A DNA stretch of 64,000 bases from Bacillus sp. FJAT-14578 (GTDB lineage: Bacteria > Bacillota > Bacilli > Bacillales > Bacillaceae_H), in the NCBI RefSeq assembly GCF_000504165.1, contig NZ_AYSE01000001.1, positions 124,001 through 188,000 on the forward strand, in the 5' to 3' direction. The position numbers and the translations under genes were made by a program. The notes below the pieces were generated by a model. It was not told where the DNA came from and made no database searches. It was given only the letters and a program-made list of their open reading frames with translations. Every line of letters starts with the position of its first letter. Positions within the stretch are counted from its first letter, which is position 1. Shown in pieces: positions 53,498-61,195 of this stretch.

Positions 53498-54577
53498 TTA
53501 TTCTTTCGGTTCTGCTTTACTGCCGTAGTTTTGTTCCCACTTTTCAAGGATCGAATCGCGATTTTCCGCGGCCCATTTCAAGTCATTATCTTTGTACATT
53601 TTCTCTTCGACATCTTCTGGGAATTCTGCAGGTTTTTCAAAGTCATTTTCCATCGTCGAGAAGCCGTTCGCATCGTAATATTTTTTCATGACTTCATCTG
53701 TTAAAGCCCAATCTAAGAATGCTTTTGCCAGCTCGTCGCTTTCATGGTCATCCTTTTTGATCAAAGCGTTTGCTTCCACTTCCCAGCCAAGCCCTTCTTC
53801 CGGCAATACCACTTCGACCGGTGCGCCTTCTTGTTTTTGCTGTACACCGCTGTATACTAGTGAGATACCGATTGGGTACTCGCCAGCTGCTGCCAATTTA
53901 GCCGGTTTTGAACCTGAGTGAGTATATGTACCAATGTTTTCATGAAGTTTCGTCATGAAATCCCAGCCTTTTTCTTCGCTCATCATTTGCAGCCAAGCTG
54001 ATACAGTTAAAAACCCTGTTCCTGATGAAGCCGGATGAGGCATCACGATAAGGCCTTTGTATTCAGGTTTTAATAGATCTTCGTATGTTTTCGGAACGTC
54101 CAGATTGAGCTTTCTTAGCTCCTCTGTATTAACGACGATGCCGGTCATGAATGCGGTATTCCCTGTCCATTTTTCAGGATGTGCGCTGTCTTTGTATAGA
54201 GAAGAAATCTTATCGCTACCTTCCGGTGTGTACCCTTCAATCATGTCTTTGTTCTCTAGCGCCAATAAGCTCGATGCCGCCGTGCCCCATACCACATCCG
54301 CTTCCGTATTTTTCCCTTCAGCCAATAGCTTCGCTGTAATCACTCCTGTAGAATCACGAACGATGTTCAAATCCACCTCTGGATATTGCTTTTCAAATGT
54401 TTCTAAATATTGTGGAATCAACTCTTCCTCAATCGCTGTGTAAACCGTTAATTCTCCTGATAGTTTAGTAGAATCACCATTTTGGGCAGTTGCCTCGTTG
54501 CTGGACTCTTGGCCGCAAGCCGCTAATACTGCAACACTCGATAAAACAAGCAATGACTTTTTAATGTGGTTTTTCAT
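53498..54577 (-). CDS. 2-aminoethylphosphonate-binding lipoprotein
   Basis: A 359-residue extracellular solute-binding protein anchored as a lipoprotein: the signal ends in VLAACG with Cys21. The family 1 binding-protein fold shows LTVYTAIEEELIPQYLETFE and the conserved VMPHPASSGTGFLTVSAWLQ, typical of iron/AEP/thiamine-type PBPs. The ATG at 54577 follows AAAGGAG. It is the first gene of the operon, with PhoP-type repeats upstream. Ligand is inferred from phnWX. Confidence 0.9.
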   Translation of the reverse strand: MKNHIKKSLLVLSSVAVLAACGQESSNEATAQNGDSTKLSGELTVYTAIEEELIPQYLETFEKQYPEVDLNIVRDSTGVITAKLLAEGKNTEADVVWGTAASSLLALENKDMIEGYTPEGSDKISSLYKDSAHPEKWTGNTAFMTGIVVNTEELRKLNLDVPKTYEDLLKPEYKGLIVMPHPASSGTGFLTVSAWLQMMSEEKGWDFMTKLHENIGTYTHSGSKPAKLAAAGEYPIGISLVYSGVQQKQEGAPVEVVLPEEGLGWEVEANALIKKDDHESDELAKAFLDWALTDEVMKKYYDANGFSTMENDFEKPAEFPEDVEEKMYKDNDLKWAAENRDSILEKWEQNYGSKAEPKE

Positions 54578-54631
54578 GGTTTTTACTCCTTTTCGGGAAA
54601 AATTATTTACAACTTCAATATAAATCCACAT

Positions 54632-54680
54632 TGTTAAGGAGATATTAATTTCATGTAAAGTAATTTTAACGTGATGTTAA
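54632..54680 (-). promoter_or_regulatory. Five tandem PhoP boxes upstream of the phosphonate operon
   Basis: On the minus strand TTAACA (54680), TTAAAA (54669), TTTACA (54659), TTAATA (54648) and TTAACA (54637) are spaced 11, 10, 11 and 11 bp apart. Each fits the PhoP hexamer TT(A/T)A(A/C/T)A closely. The array ends 55 bp before the start codon, with a possible -10 (TATATT) at 54622-54617, the usual arrangement of PhoP-activated promoters. Confidence 0.65.
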
Positions 54681-54916
54681 GATTTGTTTTTCTTGTTTTC
54701 ATGTGGATTTAATTGTTTTCTTTTTCCTCTATGGGGCACTCCAACAAAAAGTCCCGTTCCTTCTTAAGACATCAGAAATAGTCCACTTTATGACAGTCTC
54801 GTTCTCTTCGGTCTAATCTTCTTTTAAGCTATAAAATCATTGCTTTCCAACTACCTCTTTCTTACAATGATAGAGAATGAGGAATATTCTACCAATGTTA
54901 AGAAAGGAAATAGGAT

Positions 54917-56941
54917 ATGAAAAAAACGTGGAAGTGGATGTTATTCACTCTCTTTTTGCTGATAGCACTATCAGGATGCTCAAATGAAGAAAAAGCACAG
55001 GAACGTTTCAATGAATACGTGAATCTATGGAACAAACAAGATTTTTCCGCCATGTATGACTATTTGTCCGCACAAGCTAAAAAAGACATATCAAAAAAAG
55101 AGTTTACGGAACGATATAAAAAGATTTATGAAGGAATTGAGGTAAAAAACCTTAAGGTTGATGTTTTGAAGCCTAAAGAAGAATTAAAAGAAAAAGACGG
55201 AATGCTTCCGCTGTCGTTTGATTTAAAAATAGAGACAATGGCCGGACCAGTTGCTTTTACACAAGAGGTAACATGGGTGAAAGAAAAACAACAAGATAAG
55301 AAAAACTGGTTTATCGAGTGGAATCATGGCATGGTCTTTCCCGATTTAAAAGAAGACGACAAAGTAAAAGTGAGCATATTAAAAGGGGTACGAGGAGAAA
55401 TATTGGACCGCGGAGGAAACTTTCTTGCCCATAACGGGACTGCGGCGCAAATCGGCATTGTCCCCGGAAAACTCGGTGAACAAGCAGCCGATACGAAGCA
55501 AAAGCTGAGCGAATTGCTGAATATACCTGTCCAAGCTATCGAAAAAAAGCTCGGGGCCTCATGGGTGAAAGAAGATTTGCTCGTACCGATCAAAACGGTC
55601 AGCCTTCGTGATGAAACGACCATCAAATCTGCACTGCAATACCCCGGGATTCAGGTAAGCGACATTCCCGCCCGCGTGTATCCATGCGAAGAAGCATGTG
55701 CCCATTTAGTCGGTTACGTAGCCCCGATTACTGCTGATTTATTGGATAAACATAAAGATGAGGGCTATACCGCGCAATCGGCCATTGGCCATATCGGATT
55801 GGAAGGATTATATGAATCGGACTTAAGAGCCCGTGATGGAGCCGTCATTTATATTAGTGACCCGGAAGGAAACACGGTTAAAGAAATTGCAAGAAAAGAA
55901 GCCGTCAATGGAAAAGACATTCAGCTTACAATCGACAGTCTTACGCAGCGCATCCTTTACGAGCAGCTCCAAAATGAGGTCGGTGCAGCAGCAGCTATCC
56001 ACCCGACGAATGGAGACGTTCTTGGATTAGTGAGCTCACCGTCTTTTAACCCGAACGACTTTTCATTCGGCATCGACACGAGTACGTATCAGTCATTAGT
56101 AAATCATTCCGAGCAGCCGCTGTTAAACCGTTTTACGAAAACCTTTTCACCCGGTTCAACCTTTAAGCTGATCACGGCAGGGCTCATTTTAGACAATCAT
56201 GTCATCAAACCGGAAACATCTATTCAAATTAAGGGAAGGTGGCAAAAAGACAGCAGCTGGGGCGGTTTTTACGTCAACCGTGTCGGAAGTTTGCCCAACG
56301 TAAATCTATATAATGCTCTTGTAACGTCTGATAATATTTATTTCGCCAAAACCGCAGTTGAACTTGGGATTGATAATTTTCAAAAAGGCGTTCAAACATT
56401 CGGATTCGGGGAAGTTATCCCTCTTGACTATCCATTTGCCAAATCCCAAATCTCAAACAGCGGCCAAATTGAATCTGAAATCTTATTGGCCAATTCCGCC
56501 TACGGTCAAGGGGAAATTCAAATGAATCCCCTTCATTTGGCGCTCGTATATTCATCCATCGTCAATGAGGGAGATATCGTGGCTCCAAGATTGATAAAAG
56601 AGGAAAATACAGAACGTGAGATTTGGAAGAAACAAGCGATGACACCACAGACGGCTCAAATTGTTCGCGATGGCTTAATCGGTATCATCGAAGATCCGAA
56701 CGGAACAGCCCATGAGGCCAAAATCACAGGAATGCGCCTTGCCGGTAAAACAGGTACATCCGAACTGAAACAGACACAAGGAGAAAAGGGAGAAGAAAAA
56801 GGGTGGTTTGTAGCTGTTGATACCATCAACCCAAACCTCCTTGTCGCAATGATGATTGACCACGTGGAAAATCGCGGCGGCAGCCATTATGTCGTGCCTA
56901 AGGTGAGACAAGTGTTCGAACAGTATCAGAACACCCCTTAA
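54917..56941 (+). CDS. pbpC: Class B penicillin-binding protein (PbpC/PBP3-like)
   Basis: A 674-residue membrane-bound transpeptidase for peptidoglycan crosslinking. It is a lipoprotein (lipobox LSGC, Cys21). An NTF2-like MecA N-terminal domain (about 27-145) is followed by a dimerisation domain (about 150-320) and the transpeptidase domain with SPGSTFK (catalytic Ser near residue 414), SDN near 476, and GKTGTSE near 613. Length and architecture match PbpC (PBP3, 668 residues) of Bacillus subtilis. RBS AAAGGAA precedes the ATG. The region 54681-54916 upstream shows nothing else supported. Confidence 0.93.
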   Translation: MKKTWKWMLFTLFLLIALSGCSNEEKAQERFNEYVNLWNKQDFSAMYDYLSAQAKKDISKKEFTERYKKIYEGIEVKNLKVDVLKPKEELKEKDGMLPLSFDLKIETMAGPVAFTQEVTWVKEKQQDKKNWFIEWNHGMVFPDLKEDDKVKVSILKGVRGEILDRGGNFLAHNGTAAQIGIVPGKLGEQAADTKQKLSELLNIPVQAIEKKLGASWVKEDLLVPIKTVSLRDETTIKSALQYPGIQVSDIPARVYPCEEACAHLVGYVAPITADLLDKHKDEGYTAQSAIGHIGLEGLYESDLRARDGAVIYISDPEGNTVKEIARKEAVNGKDIQLTIDSLTQRILYEQLQNEVGAAAAIHPTNGDVLGLVSSPSFNPNDFSFGIDTSTYQSLVNHSEQPLLNRFTKTFSPGSTFKLITAGLILDNHVIKPETSIQIKGRWQKDSSWGGFYVNRVGSLPNVNLYNALVTSDNIYFAKTAVELGIDNFQKGVQTFGFGEVIPLDYPFAKSQISNSGQIESEILLANSAYGQGEIQMNPLHLALVYSSIVNEGDIVAPRLIKEENTEREIWKKQAMTPQTAQIVRDGLIGIIEDPNGTAHEAKITGMRLAGKTGTSELKQTQGEKGEEKGWFVAVDTINPNLLVAMMIDHVENRGGSHYVVPKVRQVFEQYQNTP

Positions 56942-57021
56942 AACTCATGTCATTTTTTAGGCAGGCATCATCCCTATTGACCGATGTCCTCATACGAAAG
57001 AATTCAAGTGTGATCATTCAG

Positions 57022-57063
57022 AAAGCAAGACACTGCCATACAAGCAGCATCTTGCTTTTTTTA
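57022..57063 (+). terminator. Terminator of pbpC
   Basis: AAAGCAAGA pairs with TCTTGCTTT with an inner GCTG/CAGC-type stem, then continues TTTT. Confidence 0.8.
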
Positions 57064-57169
57064 GTTTGGGCTATTTTACATATTTTATCGTGTTCCAAGA
57101 ATTTCCCTTTGTTACGATGAACTAAATCCGTTTTTAATGTTCATTTACCAAGAAGGAACTCTCCAGTTT

Positions 57170-58627
57170 CTACCTCGTGAACTTCCCTTTTTTCAATCTC
57201 TCAATCAGTTTAGAAAGCCTGAAAATCCCCGTTTCCAGCTCCTCTTCCTTTGCATAGGCATAAGAAAGTCTAATGAATTGATTGGCAGATGGATCGTATA
57301 TACTTCCCGGATTAATCAAAACCCCCGCTTTCTTAGCGTATTCAAACAGCTTTTGCATCGAAATTTCCGGAAGGATACGTATCCAAATATAAAACCCGCC
57401 TGGAGGAATCGTCCACTCTGCGATTTCTGACAAATGTGCATGAAGGGCTTGCAAAGCTAACCTTCTCCTTTTTCTTAATTGGCCCCTTATCGAAACAAGA
57501 TATTCATCGTAGAGACCGCTCTCCAACCATTCTCCCGCTGCCATTTGGGAAAGCGAGCTCGATCCGTAGTCGATTTGCATTTTTATATCAGCCAAGCGGT
57601 TAATCACAGGCTCAGGACCCACTACCCATCCGATTCTTAAGCCGGGACTTAATGTTTTTGAAAAACTTCCTAAATATAGACCGAGGCCGCTTCTGTCTAT
57701 ACTTTTCAATGGCGTAGGCGGTGGGGAATCCAGCCATAGTTCACCGTACACATCATCCTCAATGATCGGAAGCCGTTTTTGCTCGGCAAATTCCATCAAC
57801 TCCAAGCGCCTCTTTTCAGACATGGTCGTCCCTGTTGGATTATGAAAAGTGGGAATCGTGTATAAAATGGTAGATTTGTTGATAGAATGACGTTCTTTTA
57901 ACGTTTTCACTTCCATCCCTTCTCTATCAAGCGGAACCCCCATTAGCCGCATACCTGCCGATTGAAATAATTGAAGTGAACGCAAATAAGATGGAGTTTC
58001 ATGAAAGACAAGAGAACCAGACTGCAAGATTCCAATTGAAATAAGCTGCAAAGCCTGCAAAGAACCGGAAGTGATCAAAATGCCCGCAGATGACGTCTCA
58101 ATTCCTTTAGAGCGTAAATGAGCCGCTAATTGCTCACGAAGAAATAAGGACCCTTTAGGTTCTTCATATCCCATGGATTTGACGCTCATGGCGAGACGAT
58201 TCAAAATAGCCTTCATTTTTTCTTTCGGAAATAAATCCGGAGCTAACTCGCCTGTTCCAAGCCTGATGATTTCAGGGAAAAACTCAGTTTGGTTAATGTC
58301 TTGAATGAGGGGCGCGTTCGGAACAAACATTCCAGACTTTACATATTTATTCCAGTCTGGAGGAGCCTGGCTGCCCATTAAAGACCAAGAGTTGTTGATG
58401 ACTCTCGTTCCTTTACCCGCCTTCCCTTCAATCAAACCGTCAGCTATCAGTTCTTCTAACGCTAAAATGATGGTGCTTCGATTCACGTGAAACATATCAG
58501 CAAGCTGCCTCTGTGTCGGGATTTTCGTTCCGACCGTCCATTCCCCATTTTCTATTTTCATTTGAATATGCTGTTTAATTTGCAAGTATAGAGGTACCTT
58601 TAAGCCACGATCCGGTCTCCAATCCAT
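57170..58627 (-). CDS. MocR-type regulator of the LysE exporter
   Basis: A 485-residue GntR-aminotransferase fusion. The HTH (about 12-80) is YLQIKQHIQMKIENGEWTVG with QLADMFHVNRSTIILALEEL. The aminotransferase domain begins near residue 115 and has SFSKTLSPGLRIGW with the PLP lysine. It is divergent from a LysE-type exporter, with a palindrome in the 139-bp gap. A role in controlling the exporter in response to an amino acid or PLP adduct is likely. Confidence 0.9.
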   Translation of the reverse strand: MDWRPDRGLKVPLYLQIKQHIQMKIENGEWTVGTKIPTQRQLADMFHVNRSTIILALEELIADGLIEGKAGKGTRVINNSWSLMGSQAPPDWNKYVKSGMFVPNAPLIQDINQTEFFPEIIRLGTGELAPDLFPKEKMKAILNRLAMSVKSMGYEEPKGSLFLREQLAAHLRSKGIETSSAGILITSGSLQALQLISIGILQSGSLVFHETPSYLRSLQLFQSAGMRLMGVPLDREGMEVKTLKERHSINKSTILYTIPTFHNPTGTTMSEKRRLELMEFAEQKRLPIIEDDVYGELWLDSPPPTPLKSIDRSGLGLYLGSFSKTLSPGLRIGWVVGPEPVINRLADIKMQIDYGSSSLSQMAAGEWLESGLYDEYLVSIRGQLRKRRRLALQALHAHLSEIAEWTIPPGGFYIWIRILPEISMQKLFEYAKKAGVLINPGSIYDPSANQFIRLSYAYAKEEELETGIFRLSKLIERLKKGKFTR

Positions 58628-58672
58628 ATGTATCGTATCCCTCCCAATGTCTCATGCTCTTTATTGTAAAAC

Positions 58673-58702
58673 TTGGTTGGGTTAAAAACAAACCAATTGG
58701 TT
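58673..58702. promoter_or_regulatory. Candidate MocR operator
   Basis: A perfect 12-bp palindrome AACCAATTGGTT lies at 58691-58702, with a further half site TTGGTT at 58673-58678. It lies between the divergent MocR and LysE genes. MocR regulators commonly bind such repeated half-sites. Confidence 0.5.
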
Positions 58703-58766
58703 GAGGACATGTAAGAGTTAATCCCCTATACTTTTTATTGAAGTTATTCGATTTAGGAGTGAAAAT

Positions 58767-59384
58767 ATGATTCTTGCCCTCACACATGGTTTTTTATTGG
58801 CACTCGGCCTGATTTTGCCTCTTGGAGTTCAAAATGTATTTGTATTCAATCAAGGGGCCCTTCAAAAGCATTATTACAATGCCTTGCCTGTTATCCTTAC
58901 CGCTTGTTTATGCGATACGGCTTTGATTTTGCTTGCGATTACAGGCGTGTCAGTCATTGTCCTTCAATTTGCCTGGCTGAAAGCGATGCTGCTTGTTTTT
59001 GGCATCATCTTTTTGTTGTATATGGGATGGGTTTCATGGAAAAACACTCCAAGCCCTGCCAAAAACGAGGAGTTTTCTCCGCTTTCCGCCAAAAAGCAAA
59101 TCGTGTTTGCCTTATCCGTTTCCTTGCTCAATCCACATGCGGTTTTGGATACGGTAGGAGTGATTGGAACGAGCTCCCTTCAATACAGCGGTATCGAAAA
59201 GGCTGCCTTCACGGCTTCTTGCATTTTTGTTTCTTGGCTTTGGTTTTTTAGTTTGGCCTTCGCGGGAAAAATGACAAGTAGACTTGACGAATCGGGAAAA
59301 ACGCTTTACATTCTCAATAAAGTGTCCGCCTTATTCATGTGGGGAGTAGCCATCTACATGGGGATTTCGTTAGTTCAAGCTTAA
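58767..59384 (+). CDS. LysE/ArgO family amino acid exporter
   Basis: A 205-residue membrane protein with six predicted helices. The conserved LysE motif GLILPLGVQNVFVFNQGALQ is at the N-terminus, and SLLNPHAVLDTVGVIGTSSL is the second conserved region. Export of basic amino acids (Lys/Arg) is the family role, but the substrate is not certain. Divergent from the MocR gene. Confidence 0.9.
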   Translation: MILALTHGFLLALGLILPLGVQNVFVFNQGALQKHYYNALPVILTACLCDTALILLAITGVSVIVLQFAWLKAMLLVFGIIFLLYMGWVSWKNTPSPAKNEEFSPLSAKKQIVFALSVSLLNPHAVLDTVGVIGTSSLQYSGIEKAAFTASCIFVSWLWFFSLAFAGKMTSRLDESGKTLYILNKVSALFMWGVAIYMGISLVQA

Positions 59385-59402
59385 GATTTTTCTCATCTAA
59401 TA

Positions 59403-59448
59403 AAGCCTTCTCCTTTGAAAAAGATTCATTTTTCAAAGGAGAAGGCTT
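59403..59448. terminator. Bidirectional terminator between lysE and the next gene
   Basis: AAGCCTTCTCCTTTGAAAAA pairs with TTTTTCAAAGGAGAAGGCTT. It serves the convergent genes at 58767 and 59466. Confidence 0.85.
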
Positions 59449-59465
59449 CGTCAATTAATCGATGA

Positions 59466-59744
59466 TTAGTGCTTCTCTTTTTCTTCGTTATAATATTGAA
59501 CGGCATACATTGCCCCTTCACTAACCATTTTGTTATCTTCGATATCATAAGGATCAGGGTGTCCTGCCTTCTCTAATGGAAAGGATTCAAACTTACTGGC
59601 AGTTTCCGAACCTGTCCATTTCTTTTTCCAATGATTGAACGTATCCTTGGCTTTCACCCTGTTTTCTTTCGAGGAAAGCCATAAAAATGCTGAAGCGCCT
59701 GCCCCCGCTAAAATAACCGGTTTTAATCGCATAGCTTGTCTCAT
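59466..59744 (-). CDS. Hypothetical protein with N-terminal membrane segment
   Basis: A 92-residue protein with a single hydrophobic N-terminal segment (LKPVILAGAGASAFLWLS) followed by a basic, then acidic, soluble part (NRVKAKDTFNHWKKKWTG; MVSEGAMYAVQYYNEEKEKH). It resembles YtxH-type small membrane proteins in layout. RBS AAGGAGGA precedes the ATG. It lies 20 bp after the 96-residue gene and is probably cotranscribed. Not recognised further. Confidence 0.68.
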   Translation of the reverse strand: MRQAMRLKPVILAGAGASAFLWLSSKENRVKAKDTFNHWKKKWTGSETASKFESFPLEKAGHPDPYDIEDNKMVSEGAMYAVQYYNEEKEKH

Positions 59745-59764
59745 AAAAGATTCCTCCTTTTTTC

Positions 59765-60055
59765 CTATTGTTCTATCACTTGTTTGAGGTGAGAATAGTA
59801 CTCGGTAAATCGCTCTTCTTTTGTTTGAATAAACGCTGCCTGTTCGTTTGCTTGTAGTTCGAGCGCCTCTTGTCCCAATTCGCCGATATCTGCCACGACC
59901 TGGGTCGTCCGTTCACCTATTTGTACATCCTCCTTTAGCAAATGACACAATTCCGTCATCTTTAAAAGCTTTTCATCGTCTACTTTTCTCTCTTCCAGCA
60001 GTTGTCCCAAAAGGGAGAATAAAAGCGGAAGGCGTTCCACCGTTTGTTCCTTCAC
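59765..60055 (-). CDS. Hypothetical 96-residue helical protein
   Basis: Not recognised. A 96-residue charged helical protein (LPLLFSLLGQLLEERKVDDE, LGQEALELQANEQAAFIQTK). The GTG start at 60055 has AAGAGGTGATC upstream. It is the first gene of a two-gene minus-strand unit. No domain or signal peptide seen. Confidence 0.6.
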   Translation of the reverse strand: MKEQTVERLPLLFSLLGQLLEERKVDDEKLLKMTELCHLLKEDVQIGERTTQVVADIGELGQEALELQANEQAAFIQTKEERFTEYYSHLKQVIEQ

Positions 60056-60206
60056 TTTTGATCACCTCTTGTTGTGTATATACCCCCTAAAAAAAAAGAG
60101 AAACCTACGTTATTAATCTTCCAAAATCTCTTTTAAAAATTTTTATTTACAAACCCTCATTATCGCCTTAATATATCATAAGTAGCAAAAATATTATAAA
60201 GTCTTA

Positions 60207-60325
60207 AATCGCTGAGTCTTTTTATGAAGAGCGGGGGAACCACTCGTTTTATGAATGGGGTGAATCCTTGAAACAGGAAGGGCTATTCTCAGAGTCCTAA
60301 TCCGACAGCTAACCTCGCAAGCGTT
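60207..60325 (+). ncRNA. c-di-AMP riboswitch (ydaO-yuaA class)
   Basis: On the plus strand the class motifs appear in order: AAATCGCTGAGTCTT, GAGCGGGGGAACCA, GGGGTGAATCC, AACAGGAAGGGC, GAGTCCTAATCCGACAGCTA, ACCTCGCAAGCG. It is followed by a terminator at 60373-60403 and then directly by a MITE. No full gene follows, so the riboswitch appears orphaned. Confidence 0.85.
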
Positions 60326-60372
60326 TTGGGAGAAACGACTTTTGGTGAATAATTCTGTCTTTCTGTAAATTA

Positions 60373-60409
60373 GACCATAAAGAGAGTTTCTCTTTTTATG
60401 GTCTTTTTT
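60373..60409 (+). terminator. Terminator of the c-di-AMP riboswitch
   Basis: GACCATAAAGAGA pairs with TCTTTTTATGGTC, followed by TTTTTT. The T run is the left flank and part of the target duplication of the second MITE. Confidence 0.8.
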
Positions 60410-60415
60410 CATTTT

Positions 60416-60635
60416 GGCTGTTTTCGCAAACTTTGTTGTTATTTAACCAAGTGGTTTCCGCTCCAGGTTGCTCGCTTTCCGCGGGGCGTGCGGTGAGCCT
60501 CCTCGGCTTACAGCCTGTGGGGTCTCACCTGTCCCACTGCTCCCGCAGGAGTCTCGCACCTTCCGCTCCAACCAACCTTAAACGGTTATCTTTCAAGAAA
60601 CCTATCTAAAAACAACAATCTTTTAGAAAAGAGCC
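60416..60635. mobile_element. MITE-like element, copy 2 (220 bp)
   Basis: Same ends as copy 1 (GGCTGTTTTC, GAAAAGAGCC) and about 90% or more identical over most of its length, with a short deletion near the left end. The flanks are a perfect 8-bp duplication TTCATTTT (60408-60415 and 60636-60643). It is inserted next to the terminator of the c-di-AMP riboswitch. No protein is encoded. Confidence 0.85.
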
Positions 60636-60714
60636 TTCATTTTTGACGTTAACCAAAATGTCATTCGACTAGAAAAAGAAGTCGCTGAATATAACAAAGC
60701 TGTCCATTCATAAA
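60636..60714 (+). pseudogene. Possible 3' end of a gene formerly under the c-di-AMP riboswitch
   Basis: The plus strand is open from the MITE to TAA at 60712-60714 and reads FIFDVNQNVIRLEKEVAEYN, then KAVHS. There is no start codon and too little sequence to identify a family. It could be the last codons of a gene lost by deletion, or chance. Confidence 0.25.
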
Positions 60715-60746
60715 AGAGCAAGAACTAATAAAAAAGGAGATTAACC

Positions 60747-60974
60747 ATGTTAAAAGTACTCTTGACCGATATTCACTTTTCTCATCAATCGGTGTCCAGT
60801 AAGCAAGTTGAAAAGGTTATTTGCGACTATATTGTTGTAAGTGATGATACGGAAGAAAAAAATACTCTGGAACTCCAGCCTTTTCAATATAAAAACATGT
60901 CAAAGAGTGCCATTGAAAATTTCATCTTAATTCAAGAAATCGGAAAACGCCGTGGGGATTCACCATCCTATTAA
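60747..60974 (+). CDS. Hypothetical 75-residue protein
   Basis: Not recognised. A 75-residue soluble protein with a valine-rich start and acidic centre (KVICDYIVVSDDTEEKNTLE) and a C-terminal SAIENFILIQEIGKRRGDSP. The ATG has AAAAAGGAG upstream. It lies 33 bp after the possible remnant. No signal peptide. Confidence 0.55.
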   Translation: MLKVLLTDIHFSHQSVSSKQVEKVICDYIVVSDDTEEKNTLELQPFQYKNMSKSAIENFILIQEIGKRRGDSPSY

Positions 60975-61127
60975 AATTAAAGACCCAATTCCTGCTTCCC
61001 TAACCAATGTAAAAAGAAAACATGGAGAAACGCATTTTCTCCATGTTTTTATTTTGCCCGAATTCGTCCTTAAAAGTCGCTCTGAATCTTTTGTCGACTT
61101 TTCTTACTAAAATACATATGTAAAGGA

Positions 61128-61156
61128 TTGACATTAGAATTTTCTGAATTTAATAT
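61128..61156 (+). promoter_or_regulatory. Sigma-A promoter of the TrmB-azlCD operon
   Basis: TTGACA at 61128-61133 and TAATAT at 61151-61156 are 17 bp apart, 40 bp before the TrmB start. Confidence 0.75.
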
Positions 61157-61181
61157 TAGTGGTAATGAAACTAACTACTAA
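61156..61181 (+). promoter_or_regulatory. Candidate operator of the TrmB-type regulator
   Basis: TTAGTGGT (61156-61163) and ACTACTAA (61174-61181) form an inverted repeat with one mismatch, just downstream of the -10, a repressing position. A related TAGTAGTTA lies at 62033-62041 before azlC. Confidence 0.4.
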
Positions 61182-61195
61182 AAAAGGAGAACATC

